NCBI GenBank assembly: GCA_050700355.1
Contig: JBOHHE010000057.1
Location: 1 to 64,000 of the forward strand
From: GCA-003244245 sp050700355
Lineage (GTDB): Bacteria > Actinomycetota > Actinomycetes > Mycobacteriales > Pseudonocardiaceae
DNA: 64,000 bases
Direction of reading: 5' to 3'
Both the position numbers and the translations under genes were made by a program. The notes below the pieces were generated by a model, which saw nothing but the letters and a program-made list of their open reading frames with translations, searched no databases and had not been told where the DNA came from. This document shows, piece after piece, positions 25,085-33,071 of the stretch (its first letter is position 1; the number at the start of each line of letters is the position of its first letter).

Positions 25085-26515
25085 ATGGCCCGGGAACCGG
25101 AAGAGCTCACCGAGTTGTGGCGGGCGTTGGGAGCGCAGCTGGTCACCTATCGGGTGGCGGCTGAGCTGACTCAAGGCCAGCTCGCCAAGACCGGCAACTA
25201 CCACCCCAGCGCGGTGTGCCATATCGAGAAGGGCCGGGCCCACGGCACCGAGCGGTTCTGGAAACTCGCCGATGAGCGTTGCGGTGCGCAGGGAGCACTG
25301 CTGGACGCGTTCCGCACCGTGCAGGCAGCCAAGCACGATCACGAGGCGCGGGCCCGGAAAGCGCAACTTGAGCAGGCCAGGGCCAAGGCCGCGACGCTGC
25401 GCGCCAATGTCACCGAAGGTGCTGTTCCCGCTGGTAGGGTGGCCGGAGACGAGTGCCCCGGGACCGCGGAGGACCAGGCGATGAGACGGCGCGAGGCGAT
25501 CGGGCTGGCCGCGAGAATCACGGTGGGGGCGAGCCTGAGCCTTGCGGACCGGGCCGTGCTGGACACCCCGCCTGGCGCGAGCCCGGTTCCGGCCCGGATC
25601 GGCAGGTCAGACGTTGCGCGAATCGCGGCGATGACCCGCGCTCTGATGGCTCAGGACAAGGCAATGGGCGGGGGTTCCTGCCGGGACGCTGTACTCGGCC
25701 ACCTGCGCTGGGCGCTGCAACTGCGGAACGCAACCGCATCAGACCCCGTCCGGGCCGCCCTGAACGCGGAACTGGCTCGGCTGCAGAACCTGGCCGGCTG
25801 GACGTCGGCGGATCTGTGTCTGCCGCTCTCGGCGCAACGCTGCTACCTGCGGTCGCTGGAATCAGCGCGGCTGGCGGGAGAGCCGCTGCTCGCCGCTCAT
25901 GCGCTGGGGAACCTCGGCGACCTGTATCTGCAGGCCGAACACTTCCGGGAAGCATTGCAGATCTTTCAGTTCGGCCCGATCCCCGCTCAGGATGCCAGTT
26001 CACCCGGTATGCTCGCCGGTCTTGCTCTCGATGAGGCATGGGCATACGCAGGTCTGGGCAACGTCGATGAGATGCATCGCGCCCTGCGCCACGCTGGGGA
26101 GCACTACGACCGGGCTCAGCAGTCACCTGACGAATGGGTCAGCACCGCTGTGTTGCCCGACGACTCCGACCTGCCCGCCGGCCGAGCCAATGCCTACTCC
26201 CAGCTCGCTAGCCATCACCCACGCTTCGCCGAGAACGCCGTCATCGAGATGACCGAGGCACTGACCCTTCGCGACCCCACCCGAGCCCGCGCGTTGCTAT
26301 GGGGCCGGATCACGCTGGCCACCAACCAGTACCGCTACGGCGAAACCGGCCTCGCCAACACCACCACCGAACTGGTGCTGGCGTCGGTGAGCCAGATCAG
26401 CTCCCGGCGTACCATCCGCGACCTGACTGACATGGGCGCTGCGATCCGCCGACACACCACCGATTCCACCGCACTCGACCTCGCCCACCGCATCCACACC
26501 GACACCGCTGCCTGA
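25085..26515 (+). CDS. XRE-type helix-turn-helix regulator with TPR-like C-terminal domain
   Basis: The 476-residue protein has an N-terminal helix-turn-helix (about 15-65; YRVAAELTQGQLAKTGNYHP then SAVCHIEKGR), a basic/Ala-rich linker (about 80-115), a hydrophobic stretch (AIGLAARITVGASLSLA), and a long helical C-terminus of TPR-like repeats (LLAAHALGNLGDLYLQAEHF and LALDEAWAYAGLGNVDEMHR are clear examples). This plan is common in actinobacterial regulators that sense peptides or protein partners and often lie in developmental or specialised-metabolism loci. Its target is not evident. The ATG at 25085 is used; no strong ribosome-binding site is present. Confidence 0.8.
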   Translation: MAREPEELTELWRALGAQLVTYRVAAELTQGQLAKTGNYHPSAVCHIEKGRAHGTERFWKLADERCGAQGALLDAFRTVQAAKHDHEARARKAQLEQARAKAATLRANVTEGAVPAGRVAGDECPGTAEDQAMRRREAIGLAARITVGASLSLADRAVLDTPPGASPVPARIGRSDVARIAAMTRALMAQDKAMGGGSCRDAVLGHLRWALQLRNATASDPVRAALNAELARLQNLAGWTSADLCLPLSAQRCYLRSLESARLAGEPLLAAHALGNLGDLYLQAEHFREALQIFQFGPIPAQDASSPGMLAGLALDEAWAYAGLGNVDEMHRALRHAGEHYDRAQQSPDEWVSTAVLPDDSDLPAGRANAYSQLASHHPRFAENAVIEMTEALTLRDPTRARALLWGRITLATNQYRYGETGLANTTTELVLASVSQISSRRTIRDLTDMGAAIRRHTTDSTALDLAHRIHTDTAA

Positions 26516-26656
26516 GCTCAAGGCCGCCGTGCCGCGACACCAGGTTTCCGCGTAACGTCGTCGACAAGATCGGCAAGCAGCTGACCTGTATCCCGAGGGA
26601 GGAGTGGTGGCGATCAGGTCAGCGGGCTGGCCAGGGCAACGATGACAGCGCATTAT

Positions 26657-26670
26657 CGAACATGTGTTCG
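26657..26670. promoter_or_regulatory. Perfect SOS-box-like palindrome
   Basis: CGAACATGTGTTCG matches the Gram-positive LexA operator CGAAC-N4-GTTCG exactly. It overlaps the GTG (26664) of the hypothetical gene that follows, which is too far downstream for a classical operator, so a chance match inside a decayed gene is possible. Confidence 0.4.
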
Positions 26671-26975
26671 ATTCTCGGCCGGAGCGGCTGCGCGGGTTCC
26701 CCAAGGTGTGGGTTGATCTGGCGTGCGTCGTCGACGATGCTCGCTCGCGCCCGTCGTGGGTCAACCCTCGGGGCTATGACATGTCGCTGATCGTGCCGGG
26801 CCTGCTGTTGATGCGACTGACGAGCGCACACGGCCGCCAGCTCGCTGTCGTGGAAACTCGCCTGCTGCGGGCCGATGGACGCCCCCCAGGGCTGCGGGTC
26901 ACCCTCCTCGTCCCTGGCCATGCGGTGACGCCACGGATCGACGAGCCGGCCAGGCCGGAGCAACCAGGGGAATGA
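26664..26975 (+). CDS. Hypothetical protein, possibly 5'-truncated
   Basis: The 103-residue frame reads MFDSRPERLRGFPKVWVDLA, then a SWVNPRGYDMSLIVPGLLLM segment and GLRVTLLVPGH. It looks like a real protein rather than a shadow because hydrophobic and charged residues alternate sensibly and codon third positions are GC-rich. The similar-looking sequence continues six codons upstream (QRIIEH) to a stop at TGA, so the natural N-terminus may be lost. No family was recognised. The SOS-like palindrome overlaps its start. Flanking DNA from 26516 to 26656 and from 26976 to 27020 holds nothing recognisable. Confidence 0.4.
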   Translation: MFDSRPERLRGFPKVWVDLACVVDDARSRPSWVNPRGYDMSLIVPGLLLMRLTSAHGRQLAVVETRLLRADGRPPGLRVTLLVPGHAVTPRIDEPARPEQPGE

Positions 26976-27020
26976 CTTCTCTCTTCTGGCGGTCGTTGGC
27001 CCGGTTGGCAGCTGAGTAGG

Positions 27021-27752
27021 GTGCCGGACGTGATGCACGACGACGAACTGCTCAGCCGGGTGCGGGAGCTGCGCGCGGCGGGACGTTCCCCCAAGGAAAT
27101 CGCCAGAGCGCTGGGTGCGCGGCCGGCCACGATCGCGCCCTTGATCCGGGCCATCGCCAAGCAGGATGGTGCCGACGCACCGGAGTCTGCGCTGGTCGGC
27201 TGCTGGGTGAGCCCAGGCTGGAGCGCGGGCCTTACCATCGACGGGCACGACGAGTGGCCGGACGTCACCTCGGCCGACCCTGGCATCAGTGGGCTCGCAG
27301 CTGTCGTCGTCGCCCGGCGACACCGCCCGCAACGAGTGGCGGTCTGCGGCTATCTCGTCGATGTGTACTGCCTGGGGGTGAAGAACGCGCTCGGACCCAA
27401 AGTCATGAACGACCGCGACGTGCCCTCCTTCCGCGACATGTTCTTCGGCGGATTCGAGCATGCCGGAACCCCGGTCGAGGCACCGCTGGAGCTGGCCCGT
27501 CACCTGGTCTGGGGAGGTATCGACTACGCCCGAGGGCTCGGGTTCGAACCCCACCCCGACTTCCCAGCAGCAGCCGGTCATCTCGGGCCATGGCAGGAGA
27601 ACAGTGCCATCACCTTCGGACGTGACGGCAAACCCTTGTACATCCAGGGCCCCCACGATAACCCGGACCGAGTCATGCGCACCCTGACCAGATCCGTCGG
27701 CGGGGGGAACTTCGACTACAGCCTAGTGGTGGGGACCACGGCCAACTGGTGA
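27021..27752 (+). CDS. Conserved hypothetical protein with N-terminal helix-turn-helix
   Basis: The 243-residue protein starts with a resolvase-like helix-turn-helix (about 9-45; LSRVRELRAAGRSPKEIARA then LGARPATIAPLI). The remaining 195 residues form an alpha/beta domain with WVSPGWSAGLTIDG, VAVCGYLVDVYCLGVKNALG, ELARHLVWGGIDYARGLGFE and FPAAAGHLG. I recognise the arrangement from other actinobacterial 'helix-turn-helix plus unknown domain' proteins but cannot name it. The GTG at 27021 and an ATG at 27033 are both possible; AGTAGG lies upstream of the first. It converges on the next gene with an 11-base gap. Confidence 0.7.
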   Translation: MPDVMHDDELLSRVRELRAAGRSPKEIARALGARPATIAPLIRAIAKQDGADAPESALVGCWVSPGWSAGLTIDGHDEWPDVTSADPGISGLAAVVVARRHRPQRVAVCGYLVDVYCLGVKNALGPKVMNDRDVPSFRDMFFGGFEHAGTPVEAPLELARHLVWGGIDYARGLGFEPHPDFPAAAGHLGPWQENSAITFGRDGKPLYIQGPHDNPDRVMRTLTRSVGGGNFDYSLVVGTTANW

Positions 27753-27763
27753 TCCACGGCTGA

Positions 27764-28435
27764 TTACCGCTTGACCCGAAGAACACCATCCTCGTTCGAG
27801 ACTATACGCAGCGTATCGGGTTCGATATTCGGGTCGTCGAAGTGAATCACGATCTTATCGGGCCCCTTCGCCTTCCAGCGACCCGGCACTTCCACCAGGC
27901 CATCAGCTGGGCCGATATCATATCGGATGAATTCTCCGTCTCGTTTAATTTCGAATCCGTCCCTCCCACGGGCCGGTGGGAACTCGAAACCGAAAGGCCG
28001 GTACACGTTCACCCCCTCGGTATCTTCCTCGAAGGAATGAACCCAGCGCCGGAACAATGTCTGCTCGACAGGTTGCCCATCCGGCGGGATCACACGCTGC
28101 TCGGACCTCGTGGCGCCAATGACCTCGATACCCTCGGTGCCTATAATTCCATTGAGCGAGATCGATACGGTATACGGCGCCGTGGCCGGCAGACCGAAAC
28201 CCGGCAGACAACCGACCACCTCGATTCCCCAGTACTCCGGCTGACGGATGTAGACGAGCGGAACGAGCTCGACCTTCATGTTCGAGTAGGGCTTTGTGCC
28301 CTTCACCACCAGAACAAACTGAGGCGGAAAGCTCTCCAAGATCAAAATCTCGACCGACTCGAAATCAATCAGACGACAGGACCCGGATGACGGTAGATCG
28401 TTGAATTCTCGCAGCCGACCCTCGCTCATGGTCAT
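27764..28435 (-). CDS. Hypothetical protein, unusual composition
   Basis: The 223-residue protein is acidic and beta-rich, without signal peptide or membrane segment. Segments include RLIDFESVEILILESFPPQF, YIRQPEYWGIEVVGCLPGFG, FRRWVHSFEEDTEG and KIVIHFDDPNIEPDTLRIVS. Codon use has many more A/T third positions than its neighbours, which suggests recent acquisition. No family was recognised. A GGGGAG site precedes ATG 28435, and a second in-frame ATG follows two codons later. It sits at the border between the decayed accessory zone and the conserved fadE-purE-purK block. Confidence 0.65.
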   Translation of the reverse strand: MTMSEGRLREFNDLPSSGSCRLIDFESVEILILESFPPQFVLVVKGTKPYSNMKVELVPLVYIRQPEYWGIEVVGCLPGFGLPATAPYTVSISLNGIIGTEGIEVIGATRSEQRVIPPDGQPVEQTLFRRWVHSFEEDTEGVNVYRPFGFEFPPARGRDGFEIKRDGEFIRYDIGPADGLVEVPGRWKAKGPDKIVIHFDDPNIEPDTLRIVSNEDGVLRVKR

Positions 28436-28550
28436 ATCGAACTCCCCATCTGGACATCCTTTTTAAGGTATTGTTCGCTCGCTCACCGCCAGTGGCGAAG
28501 CCCTGCCGTACCGCCCTTGAGGTAACTAAAATTGCCCCAGAGGGCACTGG

Positions 28551-29708
28551 CTAGTCCTTGAGCAGGGCACGGGCCATGACCATGCGCTGAATCTGGTTGG
28601 TGCCCTCGTAGATCTGGGTGATCTTCGCGTCGCGCATCATGCGCTCCACCGGGAAATCTTGGGTGTAGCCGTAGCCGCCGAAGAGCTGCACGGCGTCGGT
28701 GGTCACCTCCATTGCCACGTCGGAGGCGAAGCATTTGGACGCCGAAGAGATGAAGCCGAGCTTGGCCTCGCCCCGTTCGGCGCGCGCGGCGGCGATATAA
28801 ACGAGCTGGCGGGCGGCCTCGGTCTTCATCGCCATATCGGCCAGCATGAACTGGACTCCTTGAAAGTCACCGATCACGCGCCCGAACTGCTTGCGCTCCT
28901 TGACGTAGGCGATCGAGGCGTCCACCGCGCCCTGGGCGATGCCCACGGCCTGGGCACCGATCGTCGGGCGGGTGTGATCCAGGGTCGCCAGCGCGGTCTT
29001 GAAGCCGGTGCCGGGATCGCCGATGATCCGATCGGCCGGAATCGTGCAGTCCTCGAAGTAGATCTCCCGAGTCGGGCTGCCCTTGATACCGAGTTTGCGT
29101 TCCTTGGCCCCGACCGAGAAACCCGGGTCGTCCTGGTGAACGATGAAGGCGCTGATCCCCCGGGTGCCCTGATCCGGATCGGTTACCGCCATCACGGTGT
29201 ACCAGGCGGACTCCCCCGCGTTGGTGATCCAGCACTTCGTGCCGTTCAACACCCAGTGCTCGCCGTCGAGACGAGCTCTGGTCCGCATCGCTGCGGCGTC
29301 ACTGCCCGCTTCCCGCTCCGACAGCGCATAGGAAGCCATCGCCGCGCCGGAAGCCACCGACGGCAGTACCTGCTTCTTCAAGCTCTCCGAGCCTGCCAGC
29401 AGTAGTCCCATCGTGGCCAGCTTGTTCACGGCCGGGATCAACGAGGACGAGGCGCACACCCGGGCCACCTCCTCGATCACGATGCAGGTCGCCACCGCGT
29501 CCGCCTCCTCACCGCCATAGGCGTCCGGTATGTGCACCGCGTGGAAGCCCGAGCGCACCATGGCCGCTCGGGCTTCTTCCGGAAACCGTGCCTGCTCGTC
29601 GACACTCGCGGCGTGCGGAGCGATCTCCTTCTCGGCCATGGCCCGCACCGCCTCCCGCAGGGCATCGTGCTCCGCACCGAGCTGGTACAGGTCGAAGTCG
29701 GGGTTCAC
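28551..29708 (-). CDS. Acyl-CoA dehydrogenase (FadE25-like)
   Basis: This 385-residue flavoenzyme oxidises acyl-CoA to trans-2-enoyl-CoA. The family signatures are all present: YALSEREAGSDAAAMRT, WVLNGTKCWITNAGESA, the RKQFGRVIGDFQGVQFMLAD helix, QLFGGYGYTQDFPVERMMRD and the catalytic Glu in QIYEGTNQIQRMVMARALL. It lies just downstream of purE and purK, as does fadE25 in mycobacteria. GTG 29708 is chosen because GGAGG lies six bases upstream; the longer ATG at 29756 gives an unrelated 16-residue leader. Chain-length preference cannot be read from the sequence. Confidence 0.92.
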   Translation of the reverse strand: MNPDFDLYQLGAEHDALREAVRAMAEKEIAPHAASVDEQARFPEEARAAMVRSGFHAVHIPDAYGGEEADAVATCIVIEEVARVCASSSLIPAVNKLATMGLLLAGSESLKKQVLPSVASGAAMASYALSEREAGSDAAAMRTRARLDGEHWVLNGTKCWITNAGESAWYTVMAVTDPDQGTRGISAFIVHQDDPGFSVGAKERKLGIKGSPTREIYFEDCTIPADRIIGDPGTGFKTALATLDHTRPTIGAQAVGIAQGAVDASIAYVKERKQFGRVIGDFQGVQFMLADMAMKTEAARQLVYIAAARAERGEAKLGFISSASKCFASDVAMEVTTDAVQLFGGYGYTQDFPVERMMRDAKITQIYEGTNQIQRMVMARALLKD

Positions 29709-29828
29709 GGCACACCTCCGGAGGGTCGAGCGGTTAATGAATGCTAACTCGGCCATCCGGGTGGCACCGTTACTGCATATAACGGCATCTCGCGCCGAGC
29801 GCGGCGGTGCGGCTGCGGCGTCGGCCGA

Positions 29829-30323
29829 TCAGTGCTGGAGCTCGGCACGCAGCGCGGCGTCGGCGCGCAGCACCCGCTCGGCGAGCTCACGCTGGAAGGC
29901 GGTCATCCGTGAACCCAGCGCCGGGTCGGCCACCGCGAGAATGCGCACCGCGAGCAAGCCGGCATTGCGACCCCCACCGACCGATACCGTCGCCACCGGC
30001 ACGCCTGCGGGCATCTGCACGATGGAGAGCAGCGAGTCCAGCCCGTCCAGATGAGCCAGCGGAATCGGCACTCCAATCACCGGCAGCACGGTCGCCGAGG
30101 CCACCATGCCCGGCAGGTGCGCCGCGCCGCCGGCCCCCGCAATGATCACTTTCAGGCCGCGGGCCGCGGCCTGCTGAGCGTAGTCGAGCATCCTGGCCGG
30201 AGTGCGGTGCGCGGAGACCACCGACACCTCATGGGGCACGCCGAACTCGTCGAGGGTCTCGGCGGCGGCACGCAGTACCGGCCAGTCCGAATCGCTCCCC
30301 ATGATCACGCCGACCAGACTCAT
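29829..30323 (-). CDS. purE: N5-carboxyaminoimidazole ribonucleotide mutase
   Basis: PurE isomerises N5-CAIR to CAIR in de novo purine synthesis. The 164-residue protein shows the class I PurE motifs: GVIMGSDSDWPVL, VVSAHRTPARMLDYA (catalytic His), GAGGAAHLPGMVA, PVIGVPIPLAHLDGLDSLLS and the QMPAGVPVATVSVGGGRNAG loop. Its ATG overlaps the purK stop by four bases, so the two consecutive pathway enzymes are made from one transcript. The active enzyme is an octamer in known cases. Confidence 0.96.
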   Translation of the reverse strand: MSLVGVIMGSDSDWPVLRAAAETLDEFGVPHEVSVVSAHRTPARMLDYAQQAAARGLKVIIAGAGGAAHLPGMVASATVLPVIGVPIPLAHLDGLDSLLSIVQMPAGVPVATVSVGGGRNAGLLAVRILAVADPALGSRMTAFQRELAERVLRADAALRAELQH

Positions 30324-31558
30324 GGCCTCACATCAACCTTTCTGTCCACATCAGCATTTCCATCCGCCTCCGGCCGGTCCGGCCACTGCCCGGTGGCCAG
30401 AAAGACGGCGGACCGCACGGCCATCTCGCGGACCGGCGTCAGCGCCTCCCCCAGCACCGTGACGTGCCCGATCTTGCGCCCCGGGCGTTCCGCCTTGGCG
30501 TACAGGTGCACCTTCGCAGCCGGGTACCGGGCCATCAGATGGTGCACTCGCTCGTCCATCCTCATCCCGGAACCTCCGTCAGCGGGAACACCAGCGCTCA
30601 GCACATTGGCCATCACACAGATCGGGGCACGTGACCCGGTGGAGCCGAGCGGGTAATCCAGCACGGCCCGCAGATGCTGCTCGAACTGCGAGGTCGTCGC
30701 GCCCTCGATGGTCCAGTGCCCGCTGTTGTGTGGGCGCATCGCCAGCTCGTTGACCAGCAGCTGCCCGGTAACGGTTTCGAACAGTTCGACGGCCAGCACG
30801 CCGACCACACCCAGCTTCCCGGCCACCCGCAGCGCCAGCTCCTGGGCGGCCTGGGCGAGTTCCTGGTCGAGGCCGGGTGCCGGAGCGAGCACCTGCACAC
30901 AGATACCGTTGCGCTGCACGGTCTGCACCACCGGCCACGCCGCGCCCTGTCCGAACGGAGATCGGGCCACCAGCGCGGCCAGTTCCCGGCGCATCGCCAC
31001 GCATTTCTCGATCATCAACGGCGTACCCGCGGCGAGTAGTTCGGGGACCACGCGTTGTGCGCCTGCGGGGGTGTTGAGCATCCACACACCCCGCCCGTCA
31101 TAACCACCACGCACCGCCTTGAGCACACTCGGCCAGCCGTGCTCGGCCCCGAACCGCACCGCGTCCTCGGGCCGGATCACCTCGCGGAAGGGCGGGACCG
31201 GCACATCCAAGCCAGCCAGCGTACGGCGCATCAGCAACTTGTCCTGCGCGTGCACCAGAGCGTCGGGACCCGGATGCACCTGAATGCCTTCGGCGACCAG
31301 GACCCGTAGGTGCTCGGCGGGGACGTGCTCGTGGTCGAAGGTCAGCGCGTCGCAGCCGACGGCGAAACTGCGCAATGCAGCTAGATCGTCGTGCCTGCCG
31401 AGAACCACGTCATGGGCCACCAACGCGGCGGGCTCATCGGGTTCGACTGCCAGTACCCGCAGGGACTGGCCCAGCGCTACAGCGGCCTGGTGGGTCATCC
31501 GGGCCAGCTGGCCGGCGCCCACCATGCCGACGACGGGAAGGCTGATGCAGGGAGCCAC
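30320..31558 (-). CDS. purK: 5-(carboxyamino)imidazole ribonucleotide synthase
   Basis: PurK uses ATP and bicarbonate to carboxylate AIR to N5-CAIR. The 412-residue ATP-grasp enzyme shows VGMVGAGQLARMTHQAAVAL at the N-terminus, a DALTFDHEHVP segment, the ATP-binding stretch PSVLKAVRGGYDGRGVW, a FETVTGQLLVNELAMRPHNS signature and GHWTIEGATTSQFEQHLRAV. It directly precedes and overlaps purE. The divergent gtrA gene begins 73 bases away. The final residues after MAVRSAVFLATGQWP are a short tail. Confidence 0.95.
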   Translation of the reverse strand: MAPCISLPVVGMVGAGQLARMTHQAAVALGQSLRVLAVEPDEPAALVAHDVVLGRHDDLAALRSFAVGCDALTFDHEHVPAEHLRVLVAEGIQVHPGPDALVHAQDKLLMRRTLAGLDVPVPPFREVIRPEDAVRFGAEHGWPSVLKAVRGGYDGRGVWMLNTPAGAQRVVPELLAAGTPLMIEKCVAMRRELAALVARSPFGQGAAWPVVQTVQRNGICVQVLAPAPGLDQELAQAAQELALRVAGKLGVVGVLAVELFETVTGQLLVNELAMRPHNSGHWTIEGATTSQFEQHLRAVLDYPLGSTGSRAPICVMANVLSAGVPADGGSGMRMDERVHHLMARYPAAKVHLYAKAERPGRKIGHVTVLGEALTPVREMAVRSAVFLATGQWPDRPEADGNADVDRKVDVRP

Positions 31559-31619
31559 GGACGAACGATCCTACGGCGACCGTTGAGGGTGGTTGACTGA
31601 GCACCCGTGCCTGGTCGCT

Positions 31620-31625
31620 TAGACT
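31620..31625 (+). promoter_or_regulatory. -10 element giving a leaderless gtrA-like transcript
   Basis: TAGACT at 31620-31625 ends six bases before the ATG at 31632, so transcription would start at the start codon. A TTGACT lies 21 bases further upstream, a little too far for an ideal -35. No ribosome-binding site is visible, which agrees with leaderless translation. Confidence 0.5.
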
Positions 31626-31631
31626 GCCGCG

Positions 31632-32156
31632 ATGCCCGTGGTCGATGCCGTGCTTATCCGAATCCCACAGCCCTATCGTGACATCGCGATCCGACACCGT
31701 GAGATGGTGAAATTCGCCTTGGTAGGCGGTACCGCCTACCTGGTGGACATCACGGTGTTCACGATCCTCAAGACGACGGTGCTGGAGCCCAAACCGGTCA
31801 CTGCCAAGATCATCGCAGTGTTGATCGCGACCATCGTGTCCTACCTGTTGAACCGGGAGTGGTCCTTCCGTACCCGCGGGGGCCGGGAACGGCATCACGA
31901 GGCCGGGCTGTTCTTCCTGGTCTGCGGAATCGGGCTGGTCATCAACACCATCCCACTGTGGATCTCACGGTATGTGTTCCATCTTCAGGTGCCCGAGGTG
32001 AGCCTGTTCGCCCAAGAGATCGCCGACTTCGCCAGCGCCAACCTGATCGGCACCGTGCTGGCGATGGGGTTCCGGTGGTGGGCCTTCCGCAAGTACGTCT
32101 TCCCGAATGAGAACGTGCGGCGCCAGGATCCGATGCAAGAGCTCAGCCCGTCCTGA
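31632..32156 (+). CDS. GtrA-family membrane protein
   Basis: This small integral membrane protein of 174 residues has four predicted helices: FALVGGTAYLVDITVFTIL (about 27-45), KIIAVLIATIVSYLLNREW (about 59-77), LFFLVCGIGLVINTIPLWI (about 92-110) and LIGTVLAMGFRWWAFRKYVF (about 138-157). GtrA proteins are thought to help move polyprenyl-linked sugars or act in wall polysaccharide decoration. It lies divergent from purK, as the GtrA-like gene does in mycobacteria. The transcript appears leaderless (see 31620-31625). Confidence 0.85.
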   Translation: MPVVDAVLIRIPQPYRDIAIRHREMVKFALVGGTAYLVDITVFTILKTTVLEPKPVTAKIIAVLIATIVSYLLNREWSFRTRGGRERHHEAGLFFLVCGIGLVINTIPLWISRYVFHLQVPEVSLFAQEIADFASANLIGTVLAMGFRWWAFRKYVFPNENVRRQDPMQELSPS

Positions 32157-32185
32157 CCGATGGCGGCGTGGCAGTATCCGGGCCC

Positions 32186-32968
32186 GTGACCGAGCACAGC
32201 CCCGACCTCGCTCTCGCTCTCGCCTTGGCCGATGCCGCCGACGAGATCACCCTGAGCCGCGCAGGCGCAGGAGACCTGAAGATCGACCGCAAGCCGGACC
32301 GCACCCCGGTCACCGACGCAGACCTCGCGGTCGAAGACACCGTGCGAGCCATGCTGGCGAGGCAACGCCCCCAGGATGCAGTGCTCGGCGAGGAGCGCGG
32401 CGGGCCGTCCGACGCCAGCCGGACCTGGGTGCTGGATCCGATCGACGGAACGAAGAACTTCCTCCGTGGGGTGCCGATCTGGGCCACCCTCATCGCGCTC
32501 GTCGTCGACGATCGGCCGGTGGTCGGAGTCATCAGCGCACCGGCGCTGGGACGGCGCTGGTGGGCTGCCACCGGAGCGGGCGCCTATACCCAGGATGGGA
32601 CCGGAGCTGCGCGAGCGATCACCGTATCCGGAGTGGGCGAGCTGGCCGACGCCTACGTCTCCACCACGCATCTGGGTAGTTGGGTGGAGCACCACGACCG
32701 GAACTCCTACCTGGCGCTGGTGGACGCCTGCTGGGAGAACCGCGCCTTCGGTGACTTCTGGCAGCACTGCCTGGTCGCCGAGGGAGCGATCGACCTCGCC
32801 GCCGAGCCGATCGTCAATCCTTGGGATGTGGCCGCCGTGCAGATCCTGGTGGAGCAGGCCGGTGGGCGATTCACCGACCTGGTCGGCGTCCCCCGCTACC
32901 ACCGCGGCACCGCTTTATCCTCCAACGGCCTGCTGCACGACGCCGCGCTGAGCTTATTGCAGCGATGA
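32186..32968 (+). CDS. hisN: Histidinol-phosphatase of the inositol-monophosphatase family
   Basis: The 260-residue protein has the Mg2+-dependent IMPase fold: DLKIDRKPDRTPVTDADLAV, LGEERG, the metal-binding DPIDGTKNFLRGVPIWATLI, and the second metal site NPWDVAAVQILVEQAGG. The DPIDGTKNF followed by VPIWATLIAL pattern is that of actinobacterial HisN, which dephosphorylates histidinol phosphate in histidine synthesis. Sequence alone does not exclude another phosphoester substrate. GTG 32186 is preferred over ATG 32168 because HisN proteins begin close to LALALADAADEI. It follows the GtrA gene after 29 bases. Confidence 0.85.
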   Translation: MTEHSPDLALALALADAADEITLSRAGAGDLKIDRKPDRTPVTDADLAVEDTVRAMLARQRPQDAVLGEERGGPSDASRTWVLDPIDGTKNFLRGVPIWATLIALVVDDRPVVGVISAPALGRRWWAATGAGAYTQDGTGAARAITVSGVGELADAYVSTTHLGSWVEHHDRNSYLALVDACWENRAFGDFWQHCLVAEGAIDLAAEPIVNPWDVAAVQILVEQAGGRFTDLVGVPRYHRGTALSSNGLLHDAALSLLQR

Positions 32969-33071
32969 GCGGACAGCTTCCGAACAGAGAACACGCCCAC
33001 ATCGGCAAGGTTTCGGCGATGAGCACGGTCTATCGTGCGTCGTCCGTAACACAATTCAGCCAAGCGTCAAT

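Noticed and set aside
26619..27656. 345-residue minus-strand frame
   Set aside because: It lies opposite two better plus-strand frames, one of which has a helix-turn-helix, and its own product matches nothing.
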